In this document: positions 12,992 through 24,498 of the stretch, in pieces
Position numbering within the stretch: the first letter of the stretch is position 1
Layout: each line of letters begins with the position of its first letter
NCBI GenBank assembly: GCA_033961575.1
Contig: CM066732.1
Span: 112,284,687 to 112,348,686, forward strand
Reading direction: 5' to 3'
DNA: 64,000 bases
DNA from: Aselliscus stoliczkanus
Taxonomy: Eukaryota > Chordata > Mammalia > Chiroptera > Hipposideridae
Notes under the pieces: generated by a model
Told to the model about the DNA's origin: nothing
Databases searched by the model: none
Seen by the model: the letters and a program-made list of their open reading frames with translations, nothing else
Position numbers and translations under genes: made by a program

Positions 12992-13413
12992 GGGCCGGCC
13001 GAGTGACGCATTGGTTAAGAGCTGGTTTCGGGATGCCAGTGGCCCCCGTTCGGATCCCACATATGAGGGCCAGTGCACTGTCCTCCACAGCTAACAACAG
13101 CTCCACCTGGAGCTGGGCTGTGTGAGCCCCGGTGATGGTGTGGGCTGCAGCCCCTGCTGCAGTGGGCTGCCATAGGCTACAGTGAGTGGCCGGCAGCCAG
13201 CGTGAGCTGCCAATGGTGGCGATGAGTGACCATCCAGAGGCCGGCGACCGATCTGTCTCATCCGGGAAGAGCGCAATGATGATACCAACATGGGCCAGTG
13301 AAGCAACATCCTCCGCAACTAGATTGAAGAGCAAAAGGACAGCAACTTGTCTGTTCCCCTTCCCCGATTTCCCAATGCTGTTCCCCTCCCCCAATTCCCC
13401 AATAAAATCTTAA
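12992..13413 (+). mobile_element. Long-form tRNA-derived SINE (copy 2), with target duplication
   Basis: Same family and orientation as copy 1. It is flanked by a perfect 15-bp duplication, AAAAGAAAAAGAATA, at 12977-12991 and 13414-13428. The tail reads CCCCAATAAAATCTT with almost no pure poly(A) left, because the target itself begins with A's. Confidence 0.92.
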
Positions 13414-14099
13414 AAAAGAAAAAGAATAAATAAATAATATGAATAATTAAATGGAAATAGCTACGTATCTATCAACAATTACTTTCAATGTAAATGGATT
13501 AAATGCTCCAATCAAAAGACATAGGGCTGAATGGATAAGACAAAAAAAAGAAATCTTACATATGCTACCTACAAGAGACTCACTTCAGAATGCAAGACAC
13601 ACAGAGACAGAAAGCAAAGGGATAGAAAAAGATATTTCATGAACATGGAAGTGAAAAAACAACAAAAAAGCTGAGGTAGCACTACTTATACCAGACAAAA
13701 TGGATTTTAAAACAAAGGCTATAACAAGAGATAATGAAGGACACAGTATTCCCACTTCAGGGTATTTATCAGAGGAAACCCAAGCTACTTTGAAGGGATG
13801 TGTACATCCATATGTTCATTGCATCACTATTTACAATGGCTAAGATGTGGGGGCAGCCTAGGGTGTCTGCCGATGGAAGAATGGATAAAGAGGAGGTGGT
13901 ACACATATATAATGGAATATTGCTCAGCCATGAAAGGAAAAAGGTTCTTACCATCTGCAGCAGCATGGATGGAGCTAGAGGGTGATGTGTTGAGTGGAGT
14001 ATATCAGACAGACAGATGCAATGTGATTTTGCTTATATATGGAATCTAAGAACAAAATTAACAAACAAAACAGAAACAAACTCATAGATATGAAAATAT

Positions 14100-14760
14100 T
14101 TTGATGTTTGCCAGATGAGAAGGGGGTTGGGGTGTGGAAGAGGTTGGGGTGTTAAGAAGTACAAATTGGTTATTACAAAGTACTTATGGGAATGTAGGGT
14201 ATAGCATAAGGGATAGAGTCAGTAACATTGTAATAAGTACGTATGGTAACAGATTTGTTGGGATGATAGATAGGAAGGGGTTGGGGGCAGGGTGAAAAAG
14301 GTGAAGAGATTGAGAAGTACAAACTGGTAGTTAACAAAATAGTCACGGGGATGTAAAGTACAGAATAGGGAATATAGTCAATGATATGGTAATAACTATG
14401 ATTAGTGTGGGGGGTGTACTAGACTAGTCAGGGGGATCACTTCTTAAGTTATATAAATGTCTAACCACTATGCTGTACACCTGAAATTCATATAAAATAA
14501 TATTAAATGTCAACTGCAACTGATAAATGTAAAAAGTGGGGAAAAGAAGAAGGGGAATAAGAGGTCCAAATTTCCAGGTATAAAACAAATAAGTCATGGG
14601 GATGTAATGTACAGCATAGGGAATATGGTCAATAATATTGTGATAGTGTGGTCCAGTGTCAGATGGTTGCTGGACCTACAGTGATCACTTCCTTGGGTAT
14701 ATAAATGTTGGGTAATTATGGTATACCCCTGAAACTAATATAATATTGTATGTTAGTTAT
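14100..14760 (+). repeat. Three diverged tandem units in the HAL1 3' UTR
   Basis: A unit of about 160-260 bp recurs three times, starting near 14150, 14310 and 14570. Each contains a GTACAAA/AAATTTCCAG start, GGGATGTAATGTACAGCATA (or a variant), GGGAATATAGTCAATGATAT and a TGATCACTTC...TATATAAATGT stretch. The units have diverged from each other. Confidence 0.7.
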
Positions 14761-15059
14761 ATTTTTAATAAAAATCTTTAAAAAAAAAAAAAGCTGTCCT
14801 GCAAAAGCAGAGCCAAAGGTTGCCCTAGAGATGGCCCTCTCCTTCCTAGAGGTGTTGTCACTCACAGGGAAACCTGGAGCATAGGTCCCCTTGAGTCTCT
14901 GCCACCCCTGGCACCCAAGGCCTGCTCTGAGGGATTAGCCATGGGCCAGGGAGGGCAGGACCACCTCGGGGTGGGAAGCGCAGTTCCAGCTGGCCAGGGG
15001 AGATCTGCTCATCTAGACCACCACCTTCTCCAAAAAAAAAAAATCACCACCACAGGTGA

Positions 15060-15215
15060 CAGTGACAAGGATTAGCATTTGTATCACCCAGTCCTTCACA
15101 GGTTTGTACAGTTAGTGAAATCATCCCCATTTTATAGATAAGGCAAATGAGGCTCTCAGGTGTGATGTCACTTGCCAAGGTCACACAGTAAATGGCATTC
15201 CAAGTTTCCTTGATT
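15060..15215 (-). repeat. MIR SINE, minus strand
   Basis: CATCCCCATTTTATAGATAA, GGCAAATGAGGCTCTCAGG and CTTGCCAAGGTCACACAGTA match the reversed MIR core. Confidence 0.85.
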
Positions 15216-15289
15216 TTTCTGCAATAACATAAAGTCCCATTGTGAGCAACTTCTGGTGTGGAGGGGCTAATTGTTTCTACACCTGTGTA

Positions 15290-15455
15290 GTTAGGAAAAC
15301 CACAGACGCTGGAGTTAAAAGACCCTGATGTGAATGAATTCTGGCTCAGAGACTTGAGCAAGTTCCCAGCTTCTCTGGGCCTTGATTCCCTCATTTCTCA
15401 AGCGAAGTAGAAACAACCAGCTGCCAGGGTGGCTGTGAAGTACTCAGGCAACATC
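15290..15455 (+). repeat. MIR SINE, plus strand
   Basis: CTGGAGTTAAAAGACCCTGA, CTTGAGCAAGTTCCCAGCTT and TCTCTGGGCCTTGATTCCCT follow the MIR order. With the preceding minus copy this makes an inverted MIR pair about 75 bp apart. Confidence 0.75.
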
Positions 15456-16330
15456 CATGCCACCTCGCTCTGCAAGACATCATTCCCCTCCTATTGCCCC
15501 CTCCTTCCAGGATGTTGGGTCTATTCATAGCAGGGGCCTATGAGACTCAGCCTATTAGTGGAGGAGTGAACACACACGGGCCCCACTTACTGCTTCTGAG
15601 GGGAGCCTGATCCAGCTCTGATAAGAGGCCGATACCGACAGGAAGAAGCTGGTTCTACAACCAAGGAGAAAAAACGAGGGAGCTAGAGCCAAGCTGACCC
15701 GGGAGAATGGAGCTGGAAATGTAGCCAACCATCGCTTGGGGCCTAATTATCCGGCAGTCAAAGCCCTGGTGACATGTGAGATCCCTATCAACCCTGAAAT
15801 ATCCTAGGATGCCTTCCAAGTGTCAGTTATCTATCCAAGCATCCAAATTCAGCAAGGCACAAGGGGCTGCGGTGGCCTCCGGGGGCCATGTCTAGCAAGC
15901 ACCCTCTAAATCTCTGGCTCCTAAAGAAGCTGTAAGTTTGGGCCCACAATAGAGAGGCTCTATCAAGGAGAGAACTAGAAACATAATGCAGGATCCCAGA
16001 GCACATCAAATTAAACTGCCTAAATGAACAGGTGAAGCAACTAAGACCAGGATGGGGCAGTGCCTGATAAATATCATACAGCTAAAACTGGCAGAGCCTG
16101 AGCCAAACTGCTAAGCCCAGCCTTTCCATTAGGGCTTCTCCCCTTGCCCATATTGTCTCTTGCCCTTGGTGCTTACAGCCTGCCCTTGGCAGAGGTTTAT
16201 ACCCGTCTACCCACCCTGTAAACCATTGCCAGATTTGCTGCCACAGAGACTCAGTCTTACCCTAATATCCTTTAACACTTCCGAGAGTTCTTCCATAAGC
16301 TACTCAGAAAAAGAAAACGCCTAGGCATTC
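15456..16330. other. Intergenic, no feature recognised
   Basis: Mixed unique sequence. A weak MIR/L2-like stretch may exist near 16030-16130 but is too diverged to call. Confidence 0.35.
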
Positions 16331-16340
16331 TGGGACCTCT

Positions 16341-16445
16341 TTTTTTTTCTTTTTTTTTTTTTTTTTAGAGGGCAGTGTCACTGGCCATCATATGTGGAAT
16401 CTGAACCGGGGCCGCTGGCGTACCACCGCACCGCTCGGCCGGCCC
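16341..16445 (-). mobile_element. Short-form tRNA-derived SINE, minus strand
   Basis: Reverse complement of the short class. A poly(T) run is followed by AGAGGGCAGTGTCACTGGCC and ends CCGCTCGGCCGGCCCT. Approximate duplications GGGACCTCTTT (left) and GAGACCTCCTTT (right) flank it. Confidence 0.88.
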
Positions 16446-16496
16446 TGAGACCTCCTTTGATGCAGTTAGATACATCCTTTCTAGCCTTATTTATCC

Positions 16497-18290
16497 TTTC
16501 TATTGATTCATTCATTCATTCAACAAATATGTACTGTGGACTGAATTGAAGCAGACACCCAGGACAAAGCAACTAAGAACAAAACTGTGTGCCCTTTAAA
16601 AGTACCTAATTTAATGCAAGAAATAGCCACATAAACAGAAAATTACCATATAATATATTAAGGGGAAAGAAACAGATATTTGCAAGGAAATATGGGAACC
16701 CAGAGAAGGACTCCAATACAAAGCCAACATGAAGAGAGACGTTATATTTAGCAGTGTCTTTCAGGAAGAAAGATGCCTGAGTTAAATTTTAAAGTGGGCA
16801 ACGGTCAGTTAATGGGGAAGACCAGAAGGACATAAGGAGAGCTTACAGCCTAAGCAAGAAAAAGCCACAAAGTTAGAATATAAAGCCATGTCATATGCTT
16901 TTTCATCTCTGTGCTTTTGGTGGCTCAGAATCTAAAGAAATAGGCTGTTAATAAACAGTCACCAATGAATGGATGATGCATGTGAGGAACTTCAGAAAGT
17001 TCCATGTTTCTGTGACACCAAAGAGTGAGTCAGGTGGACAAGATTAGAAGCAAGGCCAGAAGAGCAGTCACAGATCAGGCCATGGAGAGCTATGTGCGTT
17101 GTTCAAAAAGGCTGAAACGTGATAATTCAGGTCAGGAATTCTTGAATTCTGGACTTCAGGGTCCAGTGCCCTGTCCCCTGAAGTTGGAAGCAAAGTTTTG
17201 TGCATGAATCTAACTTTTACCAGATTCTAAAAGGGGCTCATGATCTCAAACATGCAAAGGATAACTGGGATAAGAGTTGAAATGTCTTTGAAGATGGTAA
17301 GCCAGAGACAGTGTAATATTTATTATTTATGTGGATACCATTGGTTTACCAGATTAGGGTCGTTGTCTATTTTTTTCAATGCTGTATCTCTAGTACATAT
17401 TGCCATGCTTGGTAAAGGATAGGCATTCAATGGGGAAAGAATGCTAGTTGTGTGGAGGATAGGCTTGAGGGAAAAAGACCAGAGGTGAGGAATCTGCTAG
17501 GAAGCTATTGGAGTAAACCTGAACTAGGGGAGAGGGAAGGATTGGTTATTGGTATGGATTGAAAGTGACATATTTGAGAAATGTTTGGGAAGTAAAATTA
17601 ATAGGACTTGATGGTTTACTGAATATGGGAGGTGAGAGGAAAAGAGAAGTTGAGGATGACTCCCAATACTTTACCATCTCAACAGACTAGTTAAACAGTG
17701 GTACCATCAGCAGAAATAAAGGAAGCAGAACACATTAGGAGTGGTTGGTGGTTACTTCTGATGGGCTATAGCCAGTGGGAGGGGCCCAGATGACATCCAA
17801 GGGGAAGATGCTAGGTAGGCAGCGTAATGAGGCTGAAACTTGGAGGTAAGATTTTGGTTGGCGACAGAGGTGTGGGGATCAGGAATATAAAACTGCTGAA
17901 ACCCTCAGAGTGAGTGAGGTCATGTAGGGAGAGTATAGAGGGCACACAGAGCAGGCCAAGGACGGAACTCTCAGGAAACCAGCATTTAGGAAGTGCACAG
18001 AGGAATATGAGCCTGCAAAAGAAACACAGAGTTTCCACAAGGAGATAAACAAAATCAAGGGAAGGGAGCACTTGATGAAGGAGGAAGCATTCCATGCAGG
18101 CAGATGTGGCTGAGGATTCACAGGCTAAGGACCAATAGCTATTCACTGATTTGGCAATAGAGAGGTTATCAATGGCTTTCAGGAGGAGGATTTCAATGGC
18201 GTACAAGAAGTAAAAATCAGATGGTCCAAAGTTAGATGGGGAGTAAAGAAATGGGTGCATGAAAAGGAGCCCATCCTTTCACAAAGTTTC
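16497..18290 (+). repeat. Ancient interspersed repeat, family unresolved, with an L2 tail inside
   Basis: Starts with ATTCATTCATTCATTCAACA and continues through phrases common in an abundant old mammalian element (AAGCTATTGGAGTAAACCTG, GAGGATGACTCCCAATACTT, TTGGCAATAGAGAGGTTATC). An L2 3'-end-like stretch sits at about 17320-17440. Diverged, without coding capacity. I could not fix the family name. Confidence 0.5.
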
Positions 18291-18369
18291 TAAGACTAGA
18301 GGTAGAAGAAATTATAACAAGAGTGAGCCTCAGGATAAAGGATGTATCTTTTTCAGATGAGAAAGTCTC

Positions 18370-18500
18370 AACTGCCTCTTCTTATTATCTTTCTCCTACA
18401 AGATTATAAATTCTTTGAAAGCAGGGATTATAGCTTATGCTTTTTTAATCTCCTCATAGTGTCTAGTACAATAAGCACAGAAAATGTGAGTATTCGTTCA
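18370..18500 (+). repeat. L2 LINE 3' end
   Basis: AGATTATAAATTCTTTGAAA, GCAGGGATTATAG and GTGTCTAGTACAATAAGCAC follow the L2 tail order. Confidence 0.75.
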
Positions 18501-18965
18501 TTCAATATTTATTGAGCATCTTTTTGCCAGGTGCTGTTCTACGCATTTTGGCTAAAACAGAAAGAAACATAGACCGCCCTCATGGTGCTGAATTCTAGTG
18601 ACAAAGGTTAATAATAAACAATAAATATAATAAGTATGTAAAGCACGTAGTATATAAGAAGGTGATAAGTGCTATAAAAAAAAAGTAAAGTAAGATAAGG
18701 GGAGGTGGTGAGGGTGGGAAGTGGTGGCCCTTTTTGAGAAAGCAAGGTTTGGGCAAAGGAGTGAAGTTTGGGCAATAGGAGTGAAGGGATTTGCCTGGTT
18801 TGGTATCTTGGAGAAGAATGTTCCAGAGAGATGTAGGGTGGTCAACTGCCTCAGTTTGTCCAGCACTGCAAGGTTTCCCAGGATATAAGACTCAGGATTA
18901 AAACTAGTACTAAAACCCAGACTGAGAGAGAAAAACCAGCTAAAGGCCTCAAGGCAGGAAAATGG
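18490..18965 (+). repeat. Second copy of the same unresolved ancient repeat
   Basis: CATTCAATATTTATTGAGCA, CTCATGGTGCTGAATTCTAG, GGTGATAAGTGCTATAAA and GAGAAGAATGTTCCAGAGAG recur in the order expected for the element at 16497. Confidence 0.5.
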
Positions 18966-19984
18966 CTGATGTGTTCAAGAAGGCCAGTGGCTGCATGGGC
19001 AGAGGAGAAAGCACTGCTCCACAAGCCACAAAGTCATTCATGCCCATTGCATATTAAGCCCCTATGTGTGTCAGGTATGTATACTGAGCACAGGGAATAT
19101 AACCATTAATAAAATAGGGAAAAACACAAGTGTCACCAAGAGAAGGGTAGTAACGATGGCAACCCCACCACACCCCGCGGGCTCCACACCAGCTGCTGCC
19201 CTCTTAGTGAGACTGCTGTCCATTATCTCATCAGCTTCCTAGGGGAAAAGTCCTGAGCAGCAGGGCCAGCCTGACCCAGAGACAGAGTGGGACACTGTGT
19301 GTCACAAACTTACCCCCCTATCCCTATTCTCACAGATTCCATTCTGCCACGTGACTTGGCCCTTGAAGAGGCAGTGGTTCCCACAAGGAATCTCCAGACA
19401 CTTGGTGACCCATTAATATGGCAGTGAGGAATATTTCTTCTGAAGTTTCCAAATTCCAAATAAGCCCCAGAAATAATGCCCACGAGTTCTCTTCTGCTTT
19501 ATAAAATATAAAGATGTATATGTGGAACTGACTCTAATTAATTAATGAAATTAGCTTCTTTCAGAAATACCTCATAGAACATGGGGCTGGTAAGGAGAAA
19601 GATAGTGAGAGGATCCCCAGTGTCAGCAGATTAGGAAATTTTGAATTACAACTTCGGCTAAAATGAAAGCACGTTATCTGAGAGAAGCAAACATATTAGG
19701 CTATCATCATTTATTAACACTCGAGTATAAATTAGCCAGTGAAATTAGCTGCTCACAAATCAAAGATTAGAGTGGCACATGGAGGGAAGAGGGAGAATGG
19801 TAGGAGGCTGGGAAGAGCCTAGCCAGTCCTAAATAGCAACCTGGAAACAGGCATGGATCCAGGGTTCAGAGAATCTGAGGTCAGAGTTCCATAAAAATAA
19901 TTACACAGGCCACAGAGAAGTTTGACATTTTCCTCATTTGCCCCTCACAAACCCAGGACAGTGAAAATTCTAAATATCCTCCGA
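18966..19984. other. Intergenic; candidate conserved non-coding block at 19535-19760
   Basis: No repeat identified except a short old fragment near 19040-19130. The AT-rich block around CTAATTAATTAATGAAATTA is discussed among the findings. Confidence 0.35.
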
Positions 19985-20225
19985 GAGGCAGCACAACATG
20001 GCAGAGCCAGACTCCCTGGGTTCAAAGCCCAGCTTTACCACTCGACTAGCTGTGTGACTTGGGAAACTTGCTTAACTTCTCTGTGTCTCCTACTCATTCT
20101 AAAATTGGAGATAACTATTGTGCCAACCTCACTGGGCTGCTGTGAGGTGTAAATGAACTGGTTCACGGGACTCTCAGAACATGGTTGACACGTGATCAAC
20201 CCTCAATAAAGTGTTAGCTGTTGTT
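19985..20225 (+). repeat. MIR SINE, near complete, plus strand
   Basis: Runs from CAGACTCCCTGGGTTCAAAG (box B) through CTAGCTGTGTGACTTGGGAA and CTGTGAGGTGTAAATGAACT to CCCTCAATAAAGTGTTAGCT. Confidence 0.9.
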
Positions 20226-21639
20226 TTATGATACAAAGCATAATGGGGTGAAAATATTTGGCCAAGGTCACCAGCAACAACATAGCAAAAGCCTAGATCA
20301 GGAAGCCTCACCTTGCCTGTGAAAAGGAATCATCTGAGACAATTAGTTACAAGACACAGATGAGACGCCATCTGATTGGGTGGGGCAGGTGGACTGTGCC
20401 AGTAAGGGCAAGACTCTGCGTTTGGAACAGGCACTGCGTCTGTAATTCTGATACAGGGAATGGACAAGGACAGTTTGAGGAACACTGGCTTGAACTCAGA
20501 GAGACTCCTCCTGCTGCTCTTGACACTATCCAGGAGACCATGGGGGCCCAGACGGACCCCCTCTACCTAACCCCTTCATCAACAGCAGTGCTCCCCAGCC
20601 CTGACTTACTGTGCATTTTTCTTTCCAGTTTTCAAGGGGGAAAGTGCTACACAACTATTGTCAGAGTTTTCTCTAAGGCCAATAGCTTTCAAACCAAGCT
20701 TCACTTCAGAGTGGATTTTACCACCAGGTTCTGTAACAAAAATGCTGACATAATCTTAATGATGAGCAAGAATTTCTCTCGGATGGAAATGTGGTGACCC
20801 AGAAGACTGCATTTGCAAATCCTCCTGACCTGTAAGAGAAGATGCTTGCTGGAAGATTTTGGGCAGTATATTATGCATCTACTTTTTCCTATGATCCCCA
20901 TCTGTGGGCTTAGCAAGGCAGGATCGTGAAGAAAGAGAGGGGAAAAAAATAAGAACGCCAGGCTTGAGAACACTCGCCTGGATCAGAGACCAGGGTGAGC
21001 TTTCTGCTCTGCAGTCTTTTGCATTTCATATGAAGTGAAAGCTATTTCAGGTGCTTGCTGCTGAAAATGCAGGAAAAGTACCAGTGACTTGAGTCCTAGG
21101 AATTAAACTGGCCTCCGTTCAGAGACACGAAGTGGTCTCATACCATCTTTTCTGCATATTCATAATTTGTCAATGTGAGGAGGTCTTTATTACAAAAAAG
21201 AAAAAAAGAACAGAAGAGAAAGCAGAAAGTTCCTTGGGAAGCCTCCTGTCATATGAACGAGGTAGTTCCCTTCACCCCAGCCCCCAGGAGGCATATGCAT
21301 GTGATCAGCATCTGTCCTCCAGCATTTGACTTTGTGCTAGTCCTGCCAGTTACTTCTTGGCCAAGATAGGGCCGGTGTGGGCTCTAGGTTGAATATATTC
21401 CTCAGAAAGCCAGGCTGCTTCCCCACAGAGTGAAGCAGTGTTTAGGTATGTGGCTCGTGGGTAGTTATCACAGGGCAGATCCCGGAGTAGGAATGGGAAG
21501 CCGTTGTGGCTATTTCTTAACAGACTGTAAGAAATGGTGTTGGCCAGAAAGACGAGGCAGTGGATGTCTGTCTGGGGTGGGCTACCATGGGCTGTAAGCC
21601 TCCATCTTCATTCATCTAAGTGGTATGTTTTTCCTTAAG
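20226..21639. other. Intergenic, no feature recognised
   Basis: The 145-codon plus-strand open frame at 20360-20797 has no domain, no splice context and no conserved-looking peptide, and is not called. Confidence 0.35.
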
Positions 21640-21895
21640 TGTCCGGCTCCATGAATGCTGACAAACCTATATATACTCATGTGACAACATCCTAATCAAG
21701 ACAAAGAACATTTCCATCTACTCAGAATTGCCCCTTTCCAGTTAGTCTCTCCAGTTAGTCTCACCACCCTCTGCCAGAGAGGCGTTTTGCCTATTCCAGA
21801 ACAGTGATATCAATGAAATCATATAGCACGTGCTTTTTTGTGTTTGGCTTCTTTTGCTGAACATAACGTTTGTGAGACCCACATTACCTTACCGT
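21640..21895 (-). repeat. L1 3' UTR fragment, minus strand
   Basis: AGAACATTTCCATCTACTCA, AATGAAATCATATAGCACGT and TTGGCTTCTTTTGCTGAACA are the reversed terminal L1 motifs. Confidence 0.8.
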
Positions 21896-23689
21896 GTGTC
21901 AGTGACTGGCTCCAGACCACTTTTTAAATGTTGGGAGCTCACACAACAGGCCCACTACCCACAGATGTGTTCGTGTTCCCGAAACCTCAGCTCCCAGAAG
22001 CTCCAGGGCCTAGAGCAGCAGCTCTTCTGGCTGTGGAGCTCACGGTGGGGAGGAGGGGTAGTGAGGGCTCCTGGCTTTCAAGGAGCCCTTGGGCAAACTT
22101 CTTGCCCCTTTTCCATCCTTCTCAGTGGTAGCCCCTTCCAGTCCCGAAATACTGCATGATTTTGACCATTGTGCTGTAAGTGAGGTAGGCAGGAGAGCCT
22201 GGAAGCCGCGGCAGTGAAGGGTTTTATTAGCTGTGGTAAGGACGCGGTGGGGACGGCAGGATGCACGCTTCCCCCGGCCTCCAGAGCCCGTGCTAATTTA
22301 TCCTTCCTCTCAAATTGCCTCCAAACCTCAGTAATAAGCACGCTCGTAGTTCGCTGATGAAATACCTACTTCCAAAGCAATTTTAAAATAATCGTAGCGT
22401 ATGCTAAACCTTAAAAAAAGAAACAGAAAACCCTGCAGCCAAGTCATCCTAGACTGAGCGGCAATGACAGAATTTCATAATTAGGAAATGCAGTGTCATT
22501 TCTGAACGTTATTGCACCTTTGAAAATCGGTATCAAACTGAGGACTGCATATTTGATACCCGATTGATTTCAGATTTCAAGTCAACTACAGCAAAATAAT
22601 GAGCTGCCTCTGTCATGAGCAGCTGAGCTGCAGCTCAGAGGGCCTGGGAGGGAAGGTGTGGAGGGGTACAGAGCCCTGGGGTCCCTGTGCCTCTGAAACA
22701 AAGCTAAGGGGCCACAGGGCTGGTGGGATCCCCACTGCCTCTTGCATTAATGTTTTTGCTCAAGGGGCTGATTTTGAACTCAGGCTTTATTGCAAGTGCC
22801 CCTCAACTTTGCTCACTAGCGTTGATGCTGCGAATCAAAGCCCTGGATTGGAGTTAGCTTGCAGTTCCCCCACCACTTATCCAGCACTGGCCCCTGTCCA
22901 GGAGCATGGGGAAGAAATTTGCTTCCTGTAATTCTCACCCACTTCACGGCTTGTCAAATATCTGAGGAGAGAGAGTTCCGATGCCCATCGAGTCTTCCCA
23001 CCACATCTCTGCGACTGGACACTCTCTCTGAAGCCTCAGATAGACCCCTGGGCACAGCCCTCACTCAGTGACAGGTGGGAGCTGGCATACAAAGGCCCAG
23101 ATCCCCACCTGTAGAGTGGGATCACTGAAATGTCTGCTCCACACCATTTCCCTGAGTTTCTCTGCAGCATTAAGCCCAGTTACCCACAGTGGGAGCTGGC
23201 TGGATACCACGGCCTTTACTGACTGCCTCCCTTCCCTACTCTCCTTCCAGTGTTTCCTGTGCTTCCCAAATAAAACACAGGCACCCAAAGCTTATCTCAG
23301 GGCCTTTCCCCAGGGAACCCAACTAAAACAATGCATTATTTAAGCTCTCTTTCCCGAACAAAATATTTCTGGTGCCTTCTCCCTTGCCTCATGTGACATT
23401 GTTCTCACTTATAATCACCCTGGCCAAGCCTCTCCCTGGTCATCGCCCTCCCAAAGGTCTCTCCTACGATGCAGAGCCTGGGATAGGACGCGACGCTCTG
23501 TGCACATCTATCCAGCCCAGTGTAAGTCCTGTGGTTTCTCTTGATCTGGGCACAGACCTCTCTTGTTAGTCCTAAGACTGCATTAGCTTTTCCATGATAT
23601 CACACTCTTGGTTTATACTCATCTCCTCTTTGTCAGTGTGAAACTCCCAGTCTTCTGACTTGAACTGCCAATGCACCCAGCCTTATTTT
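21896..23689. other. Intergenic; mostly unique, conserved-looking stretch at 22450-22600
   Basis: No repeat is confidently identified. Open frames at 21830-22159, 22599-22931 and 23068-23343 show no domain. The AT-rich 22450-22600 block is treated as a finding. Confidence 0.35.
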
Positions 23690-24125
23690 ACTTTGGACAC
23701 GCATGCTTTCTGTCTTTATTCAAACATGTGGTGAAAATGTTAGATAGGACAGGCTCAAAGACAGGGCCCACCAACCTTACATTGGCAGCAATTCAGCAAT
23801 CAAATCCTGGGGTACAGCTGGTCAGCCCACGACAGATACGTCTAATTGCTGTCATCAAATCCACATTTTCTCTATTAGATCCATAAGTTATCACAAGCGA
23901 CTTTGCAAAGGCCCTGCTGAAAGCCAGGCCCGTGGTCTAAAAGACAGAATCAACGTAAAGTAAATCCCAGAATCTTTCATCATCTCACTTGTCCTGTCTC
24001 TACTTCTCTTCCTACGCTCCGTGGTATCACCTCACTGAAGCTAGGCCAATATGAAAAACAGTTTTTATATTTTTGGTTCCCAGATTCTGCCATGTTTCCA
24101 TAAGCTTTCTCCAGTAGGACAGTAA
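23690..24125 (+). repeat. CR1/L3-like ancient LINE
   Basis: AAAATGTTAGATAGGACAGG and CTTTGCAAAGGCCCTGCTGA resemble the phrases of the old CR1/L3 reverse-transcriptase-distal region. Highly diverged; naming from memory. Confidence 0.5.
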
Positions 24126-24171
24126 CTGTTAATATAGGAGCCCTAGAAAAACTGACCAAGTGGCTGGAGAG

Positions 24172-24498
24172 CAGGGGTCAGCAAACTTTTTATGTAAAGG
24201 GCCAGAGAGTAAATATTTTAGGCTTTGCAGGTCAGTTTCTGTCACACCTGCCCAACCCCGTTTTCATACAAAAGCAGCCATAGCCAGCATATAAACAAAG
24301 GGCATGGCTGTGTCCCAATAAACCTTTATATATGGGCACCAAAACTTGAATTTCATATCAGTTTCACAAGTGGCAAAATGTAATTCCTGGTTTTATTTTC
24401 CCCCAACCATTAAAAAAACCTCCATTCTTGGCTCACAGAACATACAAAAACAGCTGTGGGGCCAACCAGCCCACAGCCACAGTTTGCCTGGCCTTCTG
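24172..24498 (+). mobile_element. hAT-type MITE (MER1-like)
   Basis: Terminal sequence CAGGGGTCAGCAAACTTTTT at the left and a matching AGTTTGCCTGGCCTTCTG at the right. The body has AAATATTTTAGGCTTTGCAG and TGGCTGTGTCCCAATAAACC. Length about 327 bp suits MER1B. Non-autonomous; no transposase coding. Confidence 0.8.

Larger units (their letters stand above)
9925..14790 (+). mobile_element. Near full-length HAL1 (half-L1) retrotransposon, interrupted by two SINEs
   Basis: The element starts with an L1-type 5' UTR (GGAGGAGATACAAGATGGCA near 9925). A long GC-richer 5' UTR runs to about 11590, then an ORF1 remnant (11596-12991). The part after ORF1 matches the HAL1 layout I remember: a short block at about 13450-13740 is homologous to the start of L1 ORF2 (ATGTAAATGGATTAAATGCT), and then the sequence jumps to the L1 3' end. 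No reverse-transcriptase region is present. It closes with a repeated 3' UTR, a TTTTTAATAAAAATCTTTAA tail and poly(A). Imperfect flanking duplications, AAGAGCTGCCCGG near 9913 and AAAAGCTGTCCTG near 14789, suggest a single retrotransposition event. Two SINEs (11778-12240 and 12992-13413) landed later. HAL1 cannot move alone and depends on L1-encoded proteins. Confidence 0.75.

Noticed and set aside
20360..20797. 145-codon plus-strand open frame
   Set aside because: Considered as a pseudogene or exon, but no family was recognised and the splice context is absent.
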